The position numbers and the translations under genes were made by a program. DNA of 64,000 nt from assembly GCA_963724195.1 (NCBI GenBank), contig CAVRTQ010000005.1:1-64000 (forward strand). Direction: 5' to 3'. Shown piece by piece: positions 1 through 11,541 of this stretch. Under the pieces are notes generated by a model. That model searched no databases, was not told where the DNA came from, and worked only from the letters and a program-made list of their open reading frames with translations. The number at the start of each line of letters is the position of its first letter. Positions within the stretch are counted from its first letter, which is position 1. This DNA comes from Solirubrobacter sp963724195 (GTDB taxonomy: Bacteria; Actinomycetota; Thermoleophilia; Solirubrobacterales; Solirubrobacteraceae).

Positions 1-20
1 ACCCGCATCTCGTAGACCAT
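1..20 (-). CDS. Possible start of a downstream gene, NIPSNAP-like (partial)
   Basis: Reading leftward, an ATG at position 20 opens the peptide MVYEMR before the window ends. It lies 17 bases after the stop of the LuxR-type regulator, with a GGAAG-like ribosome site just upstream. NIPSNAP-family proteins commonly begin with a similar M-[IV]-Y-E-M-R string. The identification rests on six residues, so it is a guess. Confidence 0.25.
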
Positions 21-36
21 GTACGACTTCCGTTCG

Positions 37-2958
37 TCAGGGGGTGGAGGCCAACGCGGCGGCGAGGGCCGTGCGGCTGCGCACGCCGAGCTTGACGAAC
101 GCGCCGGCGAGGTGGCTCTCGATCGTCTTCTCGCTCAGGAACAACGACTTCGCGACGGCGCGGTTCGTCATCCCGCCCGCGACGAGCTGGGCGATCTCGA
201 GCTCGCGCGCGGTGAGCGCCGCGGAGCCGGCGGCGTCCACGCGCCCGGCCCGGCCGGCCCGGTTGACGCGGCGGCCGATCCGGCGCAGCTCACGCACCGC
301 CTCCGCCCGCAGGTGCCCGGCGGGCGCGTCGACGAGCAGCCCTTCGGCGGCGCGCAACTGCTCGGCCGCGGCGTCGCGGTCGCTGATCGCGGCCAGCGCA
401 CGCCCGGCGAGGATGCGCCCGCGCGCGGACTCGACGGCGAGCCCGAGTCGGTCGGTGGTCGCGACGGACTCCAGGGCGAGCGCGACCGCGCGCGTGGCGT
501 CGCCCTCCGCGAGGCACACGACCGCGCGCGCCCGCAGCGCGAGCGCACCGGCGAGGGGCAAGTCCGTCGTCGCGCGGGCGCGACCCGCGGCGGCCGCGCC
601 CGCGGCGAGCTCGCCGCGGTCGCCTCGCCGTGGCCGCCGACGCGTCGCCGGCGCCGGCACGCGCCGCGGTTTCGGCGCGGGCGGCCCAGGCGGCGCCCCG
701 GTGTCGCCGGTGAGCAGCGCGGCGCGGGTGAGCACCTCGTAGCACCCGGCGCGTTGGCCGGCGAAGAAGCGCGGGAGGTCCGGGCCGCCCTGCTGCTCGA
801 GCAGGACGGTCGCCGCGCGGGCGCCCTCGCCGGTGGCGACGAGCGCCGCGGCCAGGGCGGAGCCGCACGCGGCGGTGATCGTCGACGGCTCCAGCCCCGC
901 GGTCAACGCGACGGCTTCTTCGCCCGCGCGCACCGCGGCGGCCGGGTCGCCGCCCGCTTCCAGCACGGTGGCCTGCGCGTACAGGGTCCACACGAGCGAT
1001 TGGGCGCTGCCCAGCGGTCGCGCGTCCTCGACCGCGGCGTCGGCCACGTCCAGGGCTTCGGTGATGCGCCCGCGAGCGAGCAGGCCGAGCGCCTCGCCGA
1101 CCGCCAGCTCCAGCGCGAGCACGGCGCTCCCGGCTCGGCGGGCGATGGCCGTGCCGCGGACGAAGTGCGCCAGCGCGCTCTCGAACTCGCCGAGGAAGAA
1201 CTGCGCCCAGCCGACGAACAGCAGCATCTCGAGCCGCGTGCCGAGCTGCTCGTCGTCGAGGGCCGCGATCGCCGCCGTCGCCTCGCGACCGAGTGACCGT
1301 GCCTCCGCGTACTCCCCGAGCGTGTAGGTGGCCATCGCCAGCGCGGCGGTCGCCGCCGCCGCCGGCACCGGGTCGACCGCGCCCGCCAGCGCCTCGCGCG
1401 CGCACGCGCGCATCTCGAGCGGGTCCCCGCGCAGCGACGCGTGCGCGGCGAGCTCGAGGTTGAGCGCCACCGCCGCCCGGGCGTCGGCCGCGACCAGCGC
1501 GGTCCGCAGCCGCTGCCGGGCGCCGTCATGGTCACCGAGCAGGCGGTCCATCATCGCGCAGGCCGCGATCAGCTCCAGCCGCGCCGGCGCGTCCTCGGGC
1601 AGGGGGGAGAGCAGCTCGAGCAGCACGCGGCGCGCGTCGGCGAACCGGCCGGCACCCGCCAGCGCGCGCGCCAACGGCCCGAGCAGCGCGCCCTCCTGCG
1701 GCCCACGCGCGAGCGTGCGGGCGACCGTGAGCCAGTGGACCGCCGTCTGCGGCATGCGCGCGGCGACCTGCGCGGCCGCCTCGGCCAGCACCGCGACGGC
1801 CGCGGCGTCGCCGGGCGCGGCGGACTGCTCGACGTGATGGGCGAGCGCGACCGGTCCGGCGCCATCGCGCTCCAGCCCGGCCGCCGCCCGGGCGTGCCCG
1901 GCCAGCCGCCGACCGGGGCCGACCGTCTCGTAGACCGTGCGGCGCACGATCGGATGGCGGAAGCGGAAGCGCCGCACGTCCTCGGTGCCGCGCACGAGGT
2001 CCGCGGCGACCAGCACGTCCAGCGCTTCCAGCGCGGCGGTGCGGGAGAGCCCCGCGACCTCGGCGGCGAAGTCGATCTCGAACGGGTCGCCGACGATCGC
2101 CGCGCCGTCCAGCAGCGCCCGCGCGTCGGCGCCCAGCGGCGTGGTCTCGCTCAGCACCGCCTCCCGCACACCCTCCGGGACCCAGCCGTAGCCGGGATCG
2201 TCGGCGCGGGTAACGGCCGGATGCTCGGTGCGGGCCAGCTGCATGAGGTGGAACGGGTTCCCGCCGCTCTCCTCGTAGAGCCGCTGCAGTTTCCCGTCGT
2301 CGGCGGGGCGCGCGAGCAGGCGGGAAGCGTCGGCCGGCGACAGCGGCCCGAGCGTCAAGCGGCGCGCCTGGCCCGCGTCGGACGCGCGGCGCAGCTCGGG
2401 GTCCAAGGCGGAGTCGGCCTGGCGATGCCGGTGCGCGAGCGCGAGCAGCAGCCGCGGCGGCGGGCGGCGCACGATCGAGGCGACGAGCGCGATCGAGGCC
2501 GGGTCGGCCCAGTGCAGGTCGTCGAGCAGGAGCGTGAGCCCGCGCGGGGCCGCGAGCGCCTCGAGCAGCGCGCGCACGGCGCGGTGCAGCTCGTGGCGCT
2601 CCACGGGCGGCCCGGCGGACCCCGCCAGCGCCGGGAACGTCCCGCCGAGCGCCGTCACTTGCGCCTGCGGCAAGGCCGGAACGCCGTGCTGGGCGAGGTG
2701 GGCGTCGAGCGCGTCGATCAGCAGCGCGTACGGCACGTCCCGCTCGTACTCGGAGCACCGGGCGCTCAGCACCAGCGCCCCCGCGGTCCGCGCGGAGGCG
2801 CCGAGGTGGTCGAGCAACGTCGTCTTGCCGATCCCGGCCTCGCCGACGATCTCGACCACGGAGAGGCGATTGGTGGCGACCGCCTCATCCAGCACGGCGA
2901 CCTCGCCCGATCGGCCGACGAGCGGGGGGCCGCTCGCGGCTGAGATCGGGCTGGTCAC
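37..2958 (-). CDS. LuxR-family transcriptional regulator with large ATPase domain (LAL/MalT-like)
   Basis: About 973 residues from a GTG start. The N-terminus holds an AAA-type ATPase with Walker A GEAGIGKTT near residues 39-47 and a Walker B-like LTLLLDDLHWADP near 145. The centre is helical, TPR-like sensor sequence. The last 65 residues are a LuxR/NarL helix-turn-helix (LTARELEIAQLVAGG ... SEKTIESHLA). This architecture is typical of large ATP-dependent LuxR (LAL) regulators that respond to a ligand and activate catabolic or secondary-metabolite genes; the target here is unknown. Around residues 735-785 the protein turns abnormally rich in Arg, Pro and Ala before returning to sensible sequence, which suggests a pair of compensating frameshifts. 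An inverted repeat lies immediately upstream of the start. Confidence 0.9.
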   Translation of the reverse strand: MTSPISAASGPPLVGRSGEVAVLDEAVATNRLSVVEIVGEAGIGKTTLLDHLGASARTAGALVLSARCSEYERDVPYALLIDALDAHLAQHGVPALPQAQVTALGGTFPALAGSAGPPVERHELHRAVRALLEALAAPRGLTLLLDDLHWADPASIALVASIVRRPPPRLLLALAHRHRQADSALDPELRRASDAGQARRLTLGPLSPADASRLLARPADDGKLQRLYEESGGNPFHLMQLARTEHPAVTRADDPGYGWVPEGVREAVLSETTPLGADARALLDGAAIVGDPFEIDFAAEVAGLSRTAALEALDVLVAADLVRGTEDVRRFRFRHPIVRRTVYETVGPGRRLAGHARAAAGLERDGAGPVALAHHVEQSAAPGDAAAVAVLAEAAAQVAARMPQTAVHWLTVARTLARGPQEGALLGPLARALAGAGRFADARRVLLELLSPLPEDAPARLELIAACAMMDRLLGDHDGARQRLRTALVAADARAAVALNLELAAHASLRGDPLEMRACAREALAGAVDPVPAAAATAALAMATYTLGEYAEARSLGREATAAIAALDDEQLGTRLEMLLFVGWAQFFLGEFESALAHFVRGTAIARRAGSAVLALELAVGEALGLLARGRITEALDVADAAVEDARPLGSAQSLVWTLYAQATVLEAGGDPAAAVRAGEEAVALTAGLEPSTITAACGSALAAALVATGEGARAATVLLEQQGGPDLPRFFAGQRAGCYEVLTRAALLTGDTGAPPGPPAPKPRRVPAPATRRRPRRGDRGELAAGAAAAGRARATTDLPLAGALALRARAVVCLAEGDATRAVALALESVATTDRLGLAVESARGRILAGRALAAISDRDAAAEQLRAAEGLLVDAPAGHLRAEAVRELRRIGRRVNRAGRAGRVDAAGSAALTARELEIAQLVAGGMTNRAVAKSLFLSEKTIESHLAGAFVKLGVRSRTALAAALASTP

Positions 2959-2961
2959 GGT

Positions 2962-2988
2962 GCAGGAGGGATCTTACGTCCCTCCTGC
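2962..2988 (-). terminator. Hairpin between the delta-60/PKD gene and the LuxR regulator
   Basis: Perfect 10-bp inverted repeat (GCAGGAGGGA / TCCCTCCTGC) with a 7-base loop, 4 bases after the upstream stop codon. It could be a terminator lacking a clear T tract. On the transcribed strand it contains GGAGGG about 20 bases before the GTG of the next gene, so it might also hide or mimic a ribosome-binding site. Confidence 0.5.
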
Positions 2989-2991
2989 TCA

Positions 2992-5900
2992 TTACTTCTT
3001 CGCTCGTACCTTCGTCGTGAAGCGAGCGGCCGGTCCGGCGAGGCCTGACTTGGTCGAACCGGTGACGGTGACGGTGAGCTTGGTGCCCTTCGCGGGCAGC
3101 TTGATCGACGTCGTGGAGCGCTTGACGGTGCGGGTCATGTTCAGTCCGGCGGAGCTGCGGATGTCGACCTGCTGGCTGTACGCCTTGCCACTCCAGCGCA
3201 GCACCAGTCGCTTGCCCGACCGCTTGGCGCGGAACTGCTTCGCCTTCGCGGGCCGCTCCGGCGCCGGGCGCCGTGTAGGTGCCGAGCTCCAGGCGGGCGG
3301 TGAGGTACCCGTCCGCGGCGTACACGACGGCCTGCAGCTTGCGCTTGCCGGGCGCGCCGACGGCCGGGTGGAACTTCAGCGTGCCGCGGCCGTCGGCCCG
3401 CACGGTGCCGATGCGCCCGCCGCCGCCGTCGCCGGCCTCGACGAACTCGACGCGGCCACCGGCCGGGACGTCCTTGACGGTGTAGTTCGAGCGTGCGGTC
3501 GTGCGCGGAGCCCGTGACCTTGCCGGTCGCGGTGGCCGGGCGCGTGCCGTCGGCCTGGATGCCCTGGACCAGGCGGGAGGAGTCCGCCGCGGTCTCGACC
3601 GTCCAGCGGCCGCCGGCCGGCTTCTCGATGACGATCTCGGTGATGTCCAGCGCGTCGTTCTTGAGCGCGACGAACCCGGGGGCCTCGGCCGGCGCGTTGC
3701 CGGAGCCGGTGTCGAACACCTGGCCGGACGGGCCGCGGACGATCACGTGCGGGGGCGCGTCGGCGCCCTTGAACGCCATCACGGTGCCGGGCAGGCCGGC
3801 GGGGATGTCGACGGGATCGGGCCCGGCCTGCGCGGCCTTGGCCACCGACTTGCCGGTGTACTTGACGAGCCCGGCCGAGTTGCCGTGGCCGCCCGTGGGC
3901 ATGCGGTCGACGCCGGACACCTTCGCGGCCGAGGCCTTGGGCACGATGTCGCCGATCACGGTGTCGCCCGAGAGCGCGTGCTTGATGACGACCTTGTAGT
4001 CCTTCACGTCACAGCCGAACAGGTACAGCGTCGGGCCCTTGCCCCACTCGGCGCCGGCGCCCGGCCGCCACGTGCCCGCGAACGTCTTGAAGTACAGGCA
4101 GGCGGCGAGACCCTTGTTGGAGACGAGCACGTTGGCGCCGGTGGTGAAGTCCAGCGGCACGATCTCCAGCACCGCGTGCGCCTCGGCGTTGAACTGCTTC
4201 TTGTAGTACTCGAAGTCCAGCCCGATGCTCCAGTTGATCCACGGGTCCTTCTTCGGGTACCCGCCCTTGACCGCGGCGGCGAAGTGCACGTAGCCGTCGG
4301 TCGTGAACTCGGCCTGGATCTCGGCGTCGATGACCTTGGCGATCGTCGCCTTGCCGCGGAAGAAGAAGAGGTTCGGATACGGGTTGTCGTAGCGGGCGAA
4401 GCCGAAGCCGACGTCCGCCTCGAGCACCTCGGCCAGGCTGAGCCCGATGTGCCCGCACAGCGCGAACTTCGGCACCGGGTAGCGCTGGAAGGTCTGGCGG
4501 AACAGGCTGCCGTACAGCGACGGGTTCGCGGTCGACGAGCTGGCGCAGCATCGGGATGTAGTAGTCGAGCGCCTTGTAGGTCTCGTACGGCGTCGTCTCG
4601 ACGAGCCCGACCGTGCTGATGCACTCCTTCTTGGCCGCGACCTTCGGGCCGAAGTCGATGTGCACGCCGAGCGACTTGATCACGACCGGGGTCGGGGTCG
4701 GGAGCGCGCCCTGCAGCTCCAGGTCGACCTCCTTGACGTGGCCGGCGACGATCACCAGGCGGCCGGCGACCTTGGTCGGGATCGGGTACGGGATCGTGGC
4801 CTCGGCCTCGATCAGCCAGCTGCCGGCGCCGTCATAGGTCACCGTGACCGGGCCGAGCAGGATCACGCCGAGCGGGATCTGGTCGACGTGGAAGCTGAAC
4901 GCGCCCAGCGCGGCCGCGTTGGCCGACGGGCCGAACACGAGCCGGTCCGGAGCACTCGGGGTCTTGCCCAGCAGCTCGGGCGGCATGCCCGGGAGGACGT
5001 CGAGCGTCGAGCTGCCGTCGGGGCGGAGCGTGGGCGGCCCGAGGACCTTCAGCGCGAGCCCGCCGACACCGGCGTTGGGGTCCACGACGAAGCCGGCGAT
5101 CGTGGTGCCCGAGAGCTCCCAGTTGAGCGAGCCCTCGTGGAACATGAAGTCGGTCTTCTTCGCCGTGCCCTCGACCTTGGCCTTGGGCGCGGTGAGCTTG
5201 AGCGAGATCGTCTCCTTGGCGCCGGTCGTCTTGCGCCTCCACTCGAGCTTGGCCTCGGACGCGGCGAGCGTGTCGACCTCGATGCCGTTGACGCGGAAGT
5301 GGCCGCTCGTCGTGTACACCGTGGTGCGCACGCCGGACTTGTCGGTGGTCACGCCGTGGAAGCAGCCCGCGCCGCCGGCGACGTCGGCGCCCTGGGTGAC
5401 GATGGTGGCGCGCTCGACCTTGATGATCGGGTTGTCGACGCACGGGGCGTCCTTGACCGTGACGTTGAGCTTCGCGGTGGCGGTCGCGCCCTCGTCGTCG
5501 GTGGCGCGGACGCCGACGGTCGCCGGGCCCTTCTGCGCGAACGTCGTCGTCGCGAGCGCGATAGGCGCCGGCCGCGGTCTCGTAGGTGCCGTTGCCGTCG
5601 AAGTCGAACGCGTAGTCCACGACGGTGCCGTCGGGGTCGGCGGCGCTCGCGCCGAACAGGAACGGCGCGCCCGCCACCGGGGCCTTGGTCGGGGTGACGA
5701 ACGCGACGGTCGGAGCCTGGTCGGCGACGACGTGGAGCGTCGCGCCGGAGACCGCGGTGAGGCCGTCGGCGTCGGTGACGCGCAGGGTGACGCCGGCGAC
5801 GGTGGGGGCGGGGTAGCTGCCGAGCACCTTCACGCCGGAGCGCTCGTAGGTCCCGTCACCGTCGATGTCCCACTCGTACTTGGCGATCGGGCCGTCCGGG

Positions 5901-7308
5901 TCGGTGGAGCCGGACGCGTCGAAGCCGACGGTCTGGCCCGGCCGGACCGCGCGGCCCGGCGCGGCCTGTTCCCAGCTGAGCTTCACGTCGCCCTTCGGCG
6001 CGTGGGCGTCGCCGCCGAGGCGGACGATCGCGCTCAGGTTCTGCTCGGACGGCGTCTGGCTCGAGCCGGCCGCGAGCAGGCGGCCCTGCGGCGTGACGGC
6101 CAGCGCGGCGATCCGGTCCGGGCCACCGGTGCCCACGACCAGGTTGGCCGCGCCGGTGGCGGTGCCGTCCTCCTTGTACATCGCCAGCGCGAACTGGGTG
6201 GTGGAGCCGACGGCCATCGCGCCGCCGACGACGAAGCCGTCCGGAAGCGTCACGAGGCTCGTCATGTCGGTGACGTGCGAGGGAGAGACGTCCTGCGTGC
6301 GCGTGCCGCCGGTGCCGAACGACGCGTCCGGCGCGCCGGCCGGGGTGAGGCGGGCGAGGCCGACCAGGTGCGTCGCGGGGCCGGTCGCGCTCTTGACGGT
6401 GGAGAGGACGAGCGCGGTGCCGTCGGCGTCGACGCGCAGACGCCGGGCCGAGACCTCGATAGACGGCGGGTGAAGCGCCGTCGAGGTTGGTGGCGGCGTA
6501 GCCCGCGGTGCCGTAGGTCGGGTCCAGCGCACCGGCGGTGGTGAGCCGCGCGACGACCATCTGGCGACGCGGCGTGGTCGCCCGGCTGCCGCCGAGGTAG
6601 ATGCGACCCGCGCCGTCGAGGGCGAGGTCGGCGAACGTCGTGGCGGCGCTGCCGAGGCGGAAGCCGACCTCGCCGTTGGTGCCGAAGGTCGACGTCGCGC
6701 GACGCCGGCGGCGGTCAGGCGCACGAGGAGCCCGCGGTCGGTGGCCGCGCCGCCGGAGGACGTGGCGGCGACGAGGATGTGGCCGTCGGCGGTGACGGCG
6801 AGGTTGCCGAGCTCGCGTCTCGGCTGCCGGACGTCGTGATCAGCTTGCCGCCGGTCGCGAACGTCGGGTCGAGGTGACCGTCCGCGGTGAGGCGGGCGAC
6901 GAGCAGGGACGGCGTGCTGTCGACGGCGAGCGTGGTCCCGCCGAGCAGGACGGTGCCGTCGGGGCGGACGATCAGCGCGGCGGGGAGGACCGCGTTCTGG
7001 GCGGAGACGACGAGCAGCCCGGGTACGGGTTGGTCGGCGGCCCAGGTCGGGTCCAGCTCGCCGGCGGCGGTGAAGCGCGCCACGGCGGCCTGGCCGCCGG
7101 GCGTGCGGCCGGCGGCGAGGAAGCGGCCGTCGGGCAGCATCGCGAGGGCGGCCCAGCGGGCGCTGCCGTCGGCAGGAGACGCGGCGAGGCCGGTGTGGGC
7201 CCACGTCGTGTCGCGGTCGAAGGTCCCGGCGTGCGCGGCGGGAGCGGCGCACAGGGACAACAGGAACATGAACAGGACTACAAGGAGCGCAGGGGAGGAG
7301 TGCGACAT
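2992..7308 (-). CDS. Exported delta-60-repeat / PKD-domain surface protein (frameshifted)
   Basis: The start at 7308 opens a clear signal peptide (MSHSSPALLVVLFMFLLSLC, then AAPAAHAG). The first third is built of delta-60-type repeats (for example VARLTADGHLDPTFATGGK), expected to fold as a beta-propeller-like array. Next come two PKD-type modules (FDASGSTDPDG and a second near 5560-5720), then a long beta-rich region of unknown family, ending in lysine-rich RFTTKVRAKK at 2992. At least five frame changes (near 6830, 6690, 6460, 5560, 4520 and 3240-3490) break it as sequenced, but the pieces keep order and codon bias, so one intact gene of about 1,430 residues is likely. The role is probably surface adhesion or matrix. 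It is transcribed toward the LuxR regulator. Confidence 0.75.
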
Positions 7309-7384
7309 GCCGCGATCGTCCGGGAACCCCTGTCCCCGAACAACGGATCCATCCCTGAACCGTTCCCTGAACCGGCTACTCGTG

Positions 7385-7724
7385 GGGGAGCGTGCGACGT
7401 GGCCGGTGTCTGACCGGGCGTGTGGACGACGACGAGCTCCCGACGTGTCCCCGTCGCGCAGCGCGCGATCCACGCGGTAGGGCGGGATCTCGAAGCCAGC
7501 CACGGATCGCCGGACCGCGGGTCGGTGGTGTCGGCTCCGTCTCGTGCGCGGCGACGGCAACGCCAGGGCGCGACGCCGCCGCGTGATCGGCGTGGAAGTG
7601 CGTCAGCGCGACCGTTCGCCCGGCGCGAACGGGCGCAGCCGCGCGATCGACGCGCGTGCCAGCTCCCGGTATCGATCAGCACGGTCCGACCGCATCGGTG
7701 TTCGCACTCGGTCCGGTCGGTCAT
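7385..7724 (-). pseudogene. Truncated MBL-fold metallohydrolase remnant
   Basis: The roughly 500 bases between the two exported-protein genes are not empty. On the minus strand, pieces in different frames read TVLIDTG, then VALTHFHADHAA near 7580-7610 (the metallo-beta-lactamase HxHxDH zinc motif), then VDRALRDGDT and LVVVHTPGQTP. These are in the order expected for an MBL-fold hydrolase. The remainder of the family (about half of a normal protein, including the C-terminal metal ligands) is missing before the delta-60 gene begins. Several frame changes and the missing half make it a decayed fragment rather than only a sequencing problem. Confidence 0.6.
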
Positions 7725-7739
7725 CGACGATGACTTTGC

Positions 7740-7768
7740 TTGACATGTGAGCGATTGGTGGTTAGTTG
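7740..7768 (+). promoter_or_regulatory. Candidate sigma-70-type promoter of the GH78 gene
   Basis: TTGACA at 7740-7745, a 17-base spacer and TAGTTG at 7763-7768, about 50 bases before the ATG at 7817. An imperfect inverted repeat (GATCGGAACG ... CGTTCGATC, about 7770-7792) follows and might be an operator. The ribosome site AAGGGGAGAG precedes the ATG. Confidence 0.45.
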
Positions 7769-7816
7769 TGATCGGAACGATCGCGTTCGATCACGGACGC
7801 CAAGGGGAGAGAGCCC

Positions 7817-10800
7817 ATGAAACGCTGGTCCTTCGGTACAGCCGTCTTGCTGTGCCTCGGTGTCACAGGCGTAGCGCAGGCGGCCGGACCGCCGACGCAG
7901 CTTACGGTCGGCGATGACGCGCGGCCGCTGATCGTCGAGGGCGCGCCGCTGTTCGGCTGGATGCCCGAGCGACAGGGCAACGACGTCCAGACCGCCTACC
8001 AGCTCACGGTGACCAAGGCCGACGGCACGGCGGTGTGGGACAGCGGCAAGACCGCGTCTCGGACCAGTCTTACGTGCCCTACGGCGGCCCGGCGCTCGCG
8101 CCAACGGCGAGGCGTACCGCTGGAGCGTGAAGACTGGGACTCCGGCGGCGCCGAGTCGCCGGCGGCCAGCGCCGCCTTCGAGACCGGCATCGGCAACACG
8201 GCTGGTCGGGTGCGAACTGGATTCGCCGCGTGACGACCGGCAACGACTCCACCGACGACTGGACGCTCGCGCGCAAGACGTTCCCGGCGCTCAAGAGCCA
8301 GCCCGGTCACCGCGCTCGCGTGTACGCGTCGGCGATGGGCAACTACCGCATCCACGTCAACGGCAAGGCTGTCGGGATCGGCGACAACTTCAACCACCCG
8401 ACCGAGGCGCAGTACTACGCGTTCGACGCCACGGACGCGGTCAGGCGGCGCAGCCGCTGGCGCTCGGCGCGCTCTACCACTACTGGACCTGCACCTGCCA
8501 GGGTCGCGCGAACGGCCGATCGCGAACACGACGCTGTCCGCCGCGCAGGCCGTGGACGCGACCAACCTGAAGGTCGCGAGCGGTCCGTGTTCGACGTCGG
8601 CGACCAGATCACGGTCGGGACCGGCCGGCGCCGAGACCGACGACGGTCACGGCGATCGGCACGGCCGGCGCCGACCGGCACCGGCATCACCGTCAGCCCG
8701 GCGCTGAAGGTCGCGCACGCCAGCGGCCAGGCCGTGCTCGACCACGCGGGCCCGAGCGGCCTGATCGATCAAGGCCGTCGTCGATCACGCCGACGGCACG
8801 CGCGAGACGTTCGCCAGTGACGGCACGTGGAAGATCTCCAAGGCCAACGAGTACACGACCGCCACGGTCACACGCGCAACGGCGACTCGGGCGACAAGCG
8901 CCGAGCGCTACGACGCCGCGGCGAGCAGCCCGGCTGGGACACGGCGAGCTTCGACGACACCGCCTGGCAGCCCGCGTACGCGATCGGCCCGCACCCGCGC
9001 CCGCTCAACCCGCTGCGCGAGACGTTCTCCCACCTGGCCCGGCGATCAGCGACCTCGACTACGAGACGGTCAAGCCCGAAGACGCTTCAAGACGCTGGCC
9101 GACGGCTCGCGTCGTCGCCGACTTCGGCAAGGTGATCGCCGCCATGCCGCGGATCGCCTACAAGGCCGGTGTCGCCGGGCGCCAGATCGTCGTCCAGACG
9201 AGCTATCGCCTCAACAACACGACGCTGTCGGCGGCGTCGCCGCGGGCGCGACCAACATCAAGGTCGCGAGCGTCGGCAACTTCGTGGTCGGCGACAAGAT
9301 CACGATCGACCAGGCCGCGAACGGCTACGGCGCGGGTGATCCCGAGGTCCGCACGATCACGGCGTCGGCACGACCGGCGCGCCGGCACGGGCATCACGCT
9401 CGACGCGCCGCTCGACCGCGCGCACGCGAACGCGCGCTTCGTCGAGGGCTCGCGCGCGGCACGTCCACGCACGACACCAGGGCTCCAACCTCGGCTGGTG
9501 GTACACGCAGAAGGATGGGGCGCAGGTCGCGCAGCCGTTCCAGTACTGGGGCTGGCGCTACCTGCAGATCCTCCGCCCGGTGGCGGTGAGACGCTGACCG
9601 CCGACGACGTCACCGCCGTCCTGCAGTACAGCGACGCGCCCGGCCGACCGCCGCGCGACGTTCGACTCCGACAACGAGACGCTCGACGCCGTCTTCGACC
9701 TCATGCAGCACTCGGGCATCCACAGCTCGGAGGAGGTGTTCCTGGACACGCCGACGCGCGAGAAGGGCCAGTTCACCGGCGACACGGTGGACATCTCGTT
9801 CGCGAACATGATCGCCAGCGGCGACCGCAACGCGTCCAAGCGCGCGATCCGCGAGATCATCGACAGCGCGACGCATTCGTGGAAGGCGGCGTCGAGCGGG
9901 TACTGCACCGCCGCGCAGCTGCCGTGCTCGTACCCGAGCATCGGCACGCCCGGCCGCGTGAACGCCGTCTATCCGAACGGCGACAACATGCGCGACATCC
10001 CGGACTACACGCTGATGATGCCGGACTGGGTGTGGCGCTACTACGAGCAGTCGGGCGACAAGGACGGTGCTCGCCGACAGCTACGACGCGCTCAAGTCGA
10101 TCGCCAACTACGTCAAGACGAACGTCGCCACCTCGGGTGACGCGGCCGGGCCTCGTCTACAACCTGCTGGGCGGGACGAGCTCCTACCAGTACGGCATCA
10201 TCGACTGGCCGGCGCCGATGCGCTACGGCTACACGTTCACCAACAACGCGGCGCGCACGATCCACAACGCGCACGCGGTCGGCACGCTGCGCAGCAGCGC
10301 CAAGGTCGCGCGCGTGCTCGGCAAGCCCGAGGACGGCGCGCGTGTTCGACGCCTGGGCCGACGACCTCGACCACGAACATCAACGCCAAGCTGGTCAACG
10401 CCGACGGCATCTACACCGACGGCCTGAGCTCGCGCCGCCGGCAACCCGCAGCTCGCCAACGCCGCCCAGCACGCCAGACGTACCCGATCTACTACGGCGT
10501 CGCGCCCGCGGCGATGCGCGAGAAGCTGCTGGACACCATCACGGCGCAGGGCATGAAGCAGGGCCCGATGACGTGGCACGTGCTGCTGAAGGCGCTGACC
10601 GACACCGGCCGCTACGACCAGGTGGTCAAGCTGATGACCGACCCGACGCCGACGGTCCCGCCGGACGCTCGCCCAGCAGGGCACGTTCATGTGGGAGCAG
10701 TGGAACCCGGGCTGCTCGGCCGGCTGGCCCTGCGTCCCGACCAACAACGAGTCGATGTCGCACGGCTGGGGCGCGTGGGGCATCGTGGACCAGATCGAGT

Positions 10801-11496
10801 CGCTGCTGGGCATCAAGGTCACCAGCCCCGGCGCGGCGACGGTCCGGATCGAGCCGCCCGCCGTCGACAAGGCCGACCTGCACCGCGTGAGCGGCTCCGC
10901 CTGGACCCAGCGCGGCACGGTCGAGACGGCGTGGAAGCAGCGTCGCCGGCACGCTTCGTGCTCGACGTGAAGGTCCCGGCCAACGTCAAGGCGACGGTCG
11001 CGATCCCGAACCCGGAGGGCGTGCAAGTACGTCGGCGTGGGGGCGGGCGCGCCGCGCTACGTCGGCGAGCAGGGCGGCCGCGCCGTGTTCGAGGTCGGCA
11101 GCGGGGCGACGCACTTCTCGATCGGCGCGTCGCAGGACCATCCCGGTCGGCGGCACGGTCCCGGCCACGCTGTCGCTGTCGCTCGGCGCTCCGGCCACGT
11201 TCGGCGCGTTCACGCCGGGCACGACGAAGGAGTACACGGCGGCCACGACCGCCAACGTCATCTCCACGGCGGGCGACGCGGCCCTGACGGTCTCCGCGCC
11301 CGGCCACCTGACCAACGGCGCGTTCAGCCTCGCCGAGCCGCTGCGCGTGGAGTTCAGCAAGGCGGGCTGGACCGCCCCGGTGTCCAACGACACCGTGAAC
11401 ATCGGCTTCAAGCAGCTGATCAAGGCCAACGACCCGCTGCGCACCGGCAGCTACAGCAAGACGCTCACGTTCACGTTGTCCACCACGAACCCGTGA
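7817..11496 (+). CDS. Exported alpha-L-rhamnosidase-like GH78 enzyme with WxL-like C-terminal domain (frameshifted)
   Basis: The ATG follows AAGGGGAGAG and opens a signal peptide (MKRWSFGTAVLLCLGVTGVA then QAA). An N-terminal rhamnosidase-type beta domain follows (PLFGWMP ... QTAYQLTV). Two copies of a GATNIKVASV...VGD-type beta module lie at about 8525-8735 and 9218-9455. The (alpha/alpha)6 catalytic region includes SEEVFLDTPTREKGQFTGD near 9730-9783, which matches the GH78 acidic signature. The C-terminus (about 11150-11496) is the domain shared with four other exported proteins here and ends YSKTLTFTLSTTNP. The likely job is removal of rhamnose from plant or microbial polysaccharide outside the cell. 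More than ten frame changes break the gene as sequenced; those resolved (for example near 10067, 10147, 10372 and 11140) each need one base removed. Confidence 0.8.
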
Positions 11497-11541
11497 GATA
11501 GGTCGGACGTATCAAACCCCGGGGGCGGATCTCTGTTGGCC

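Noticed and set aside
1441..2943. Long plus-strand open frame opposite the LuxR regulator
   Set aside because: Arg/Gly/Ala-rich with no family motif; GC-rich shadow of the real minus-strand gene. The same applies to many other long antisense frames (for example opposite liv, carboxylase, HrpA and the sugar operon).
7817..11496. Programmed frameshifting in the GH78 gene
   Set aside because: There are too many changes in varied contexts, without a recurring slippery heptamer; sequence error explains them more simply.
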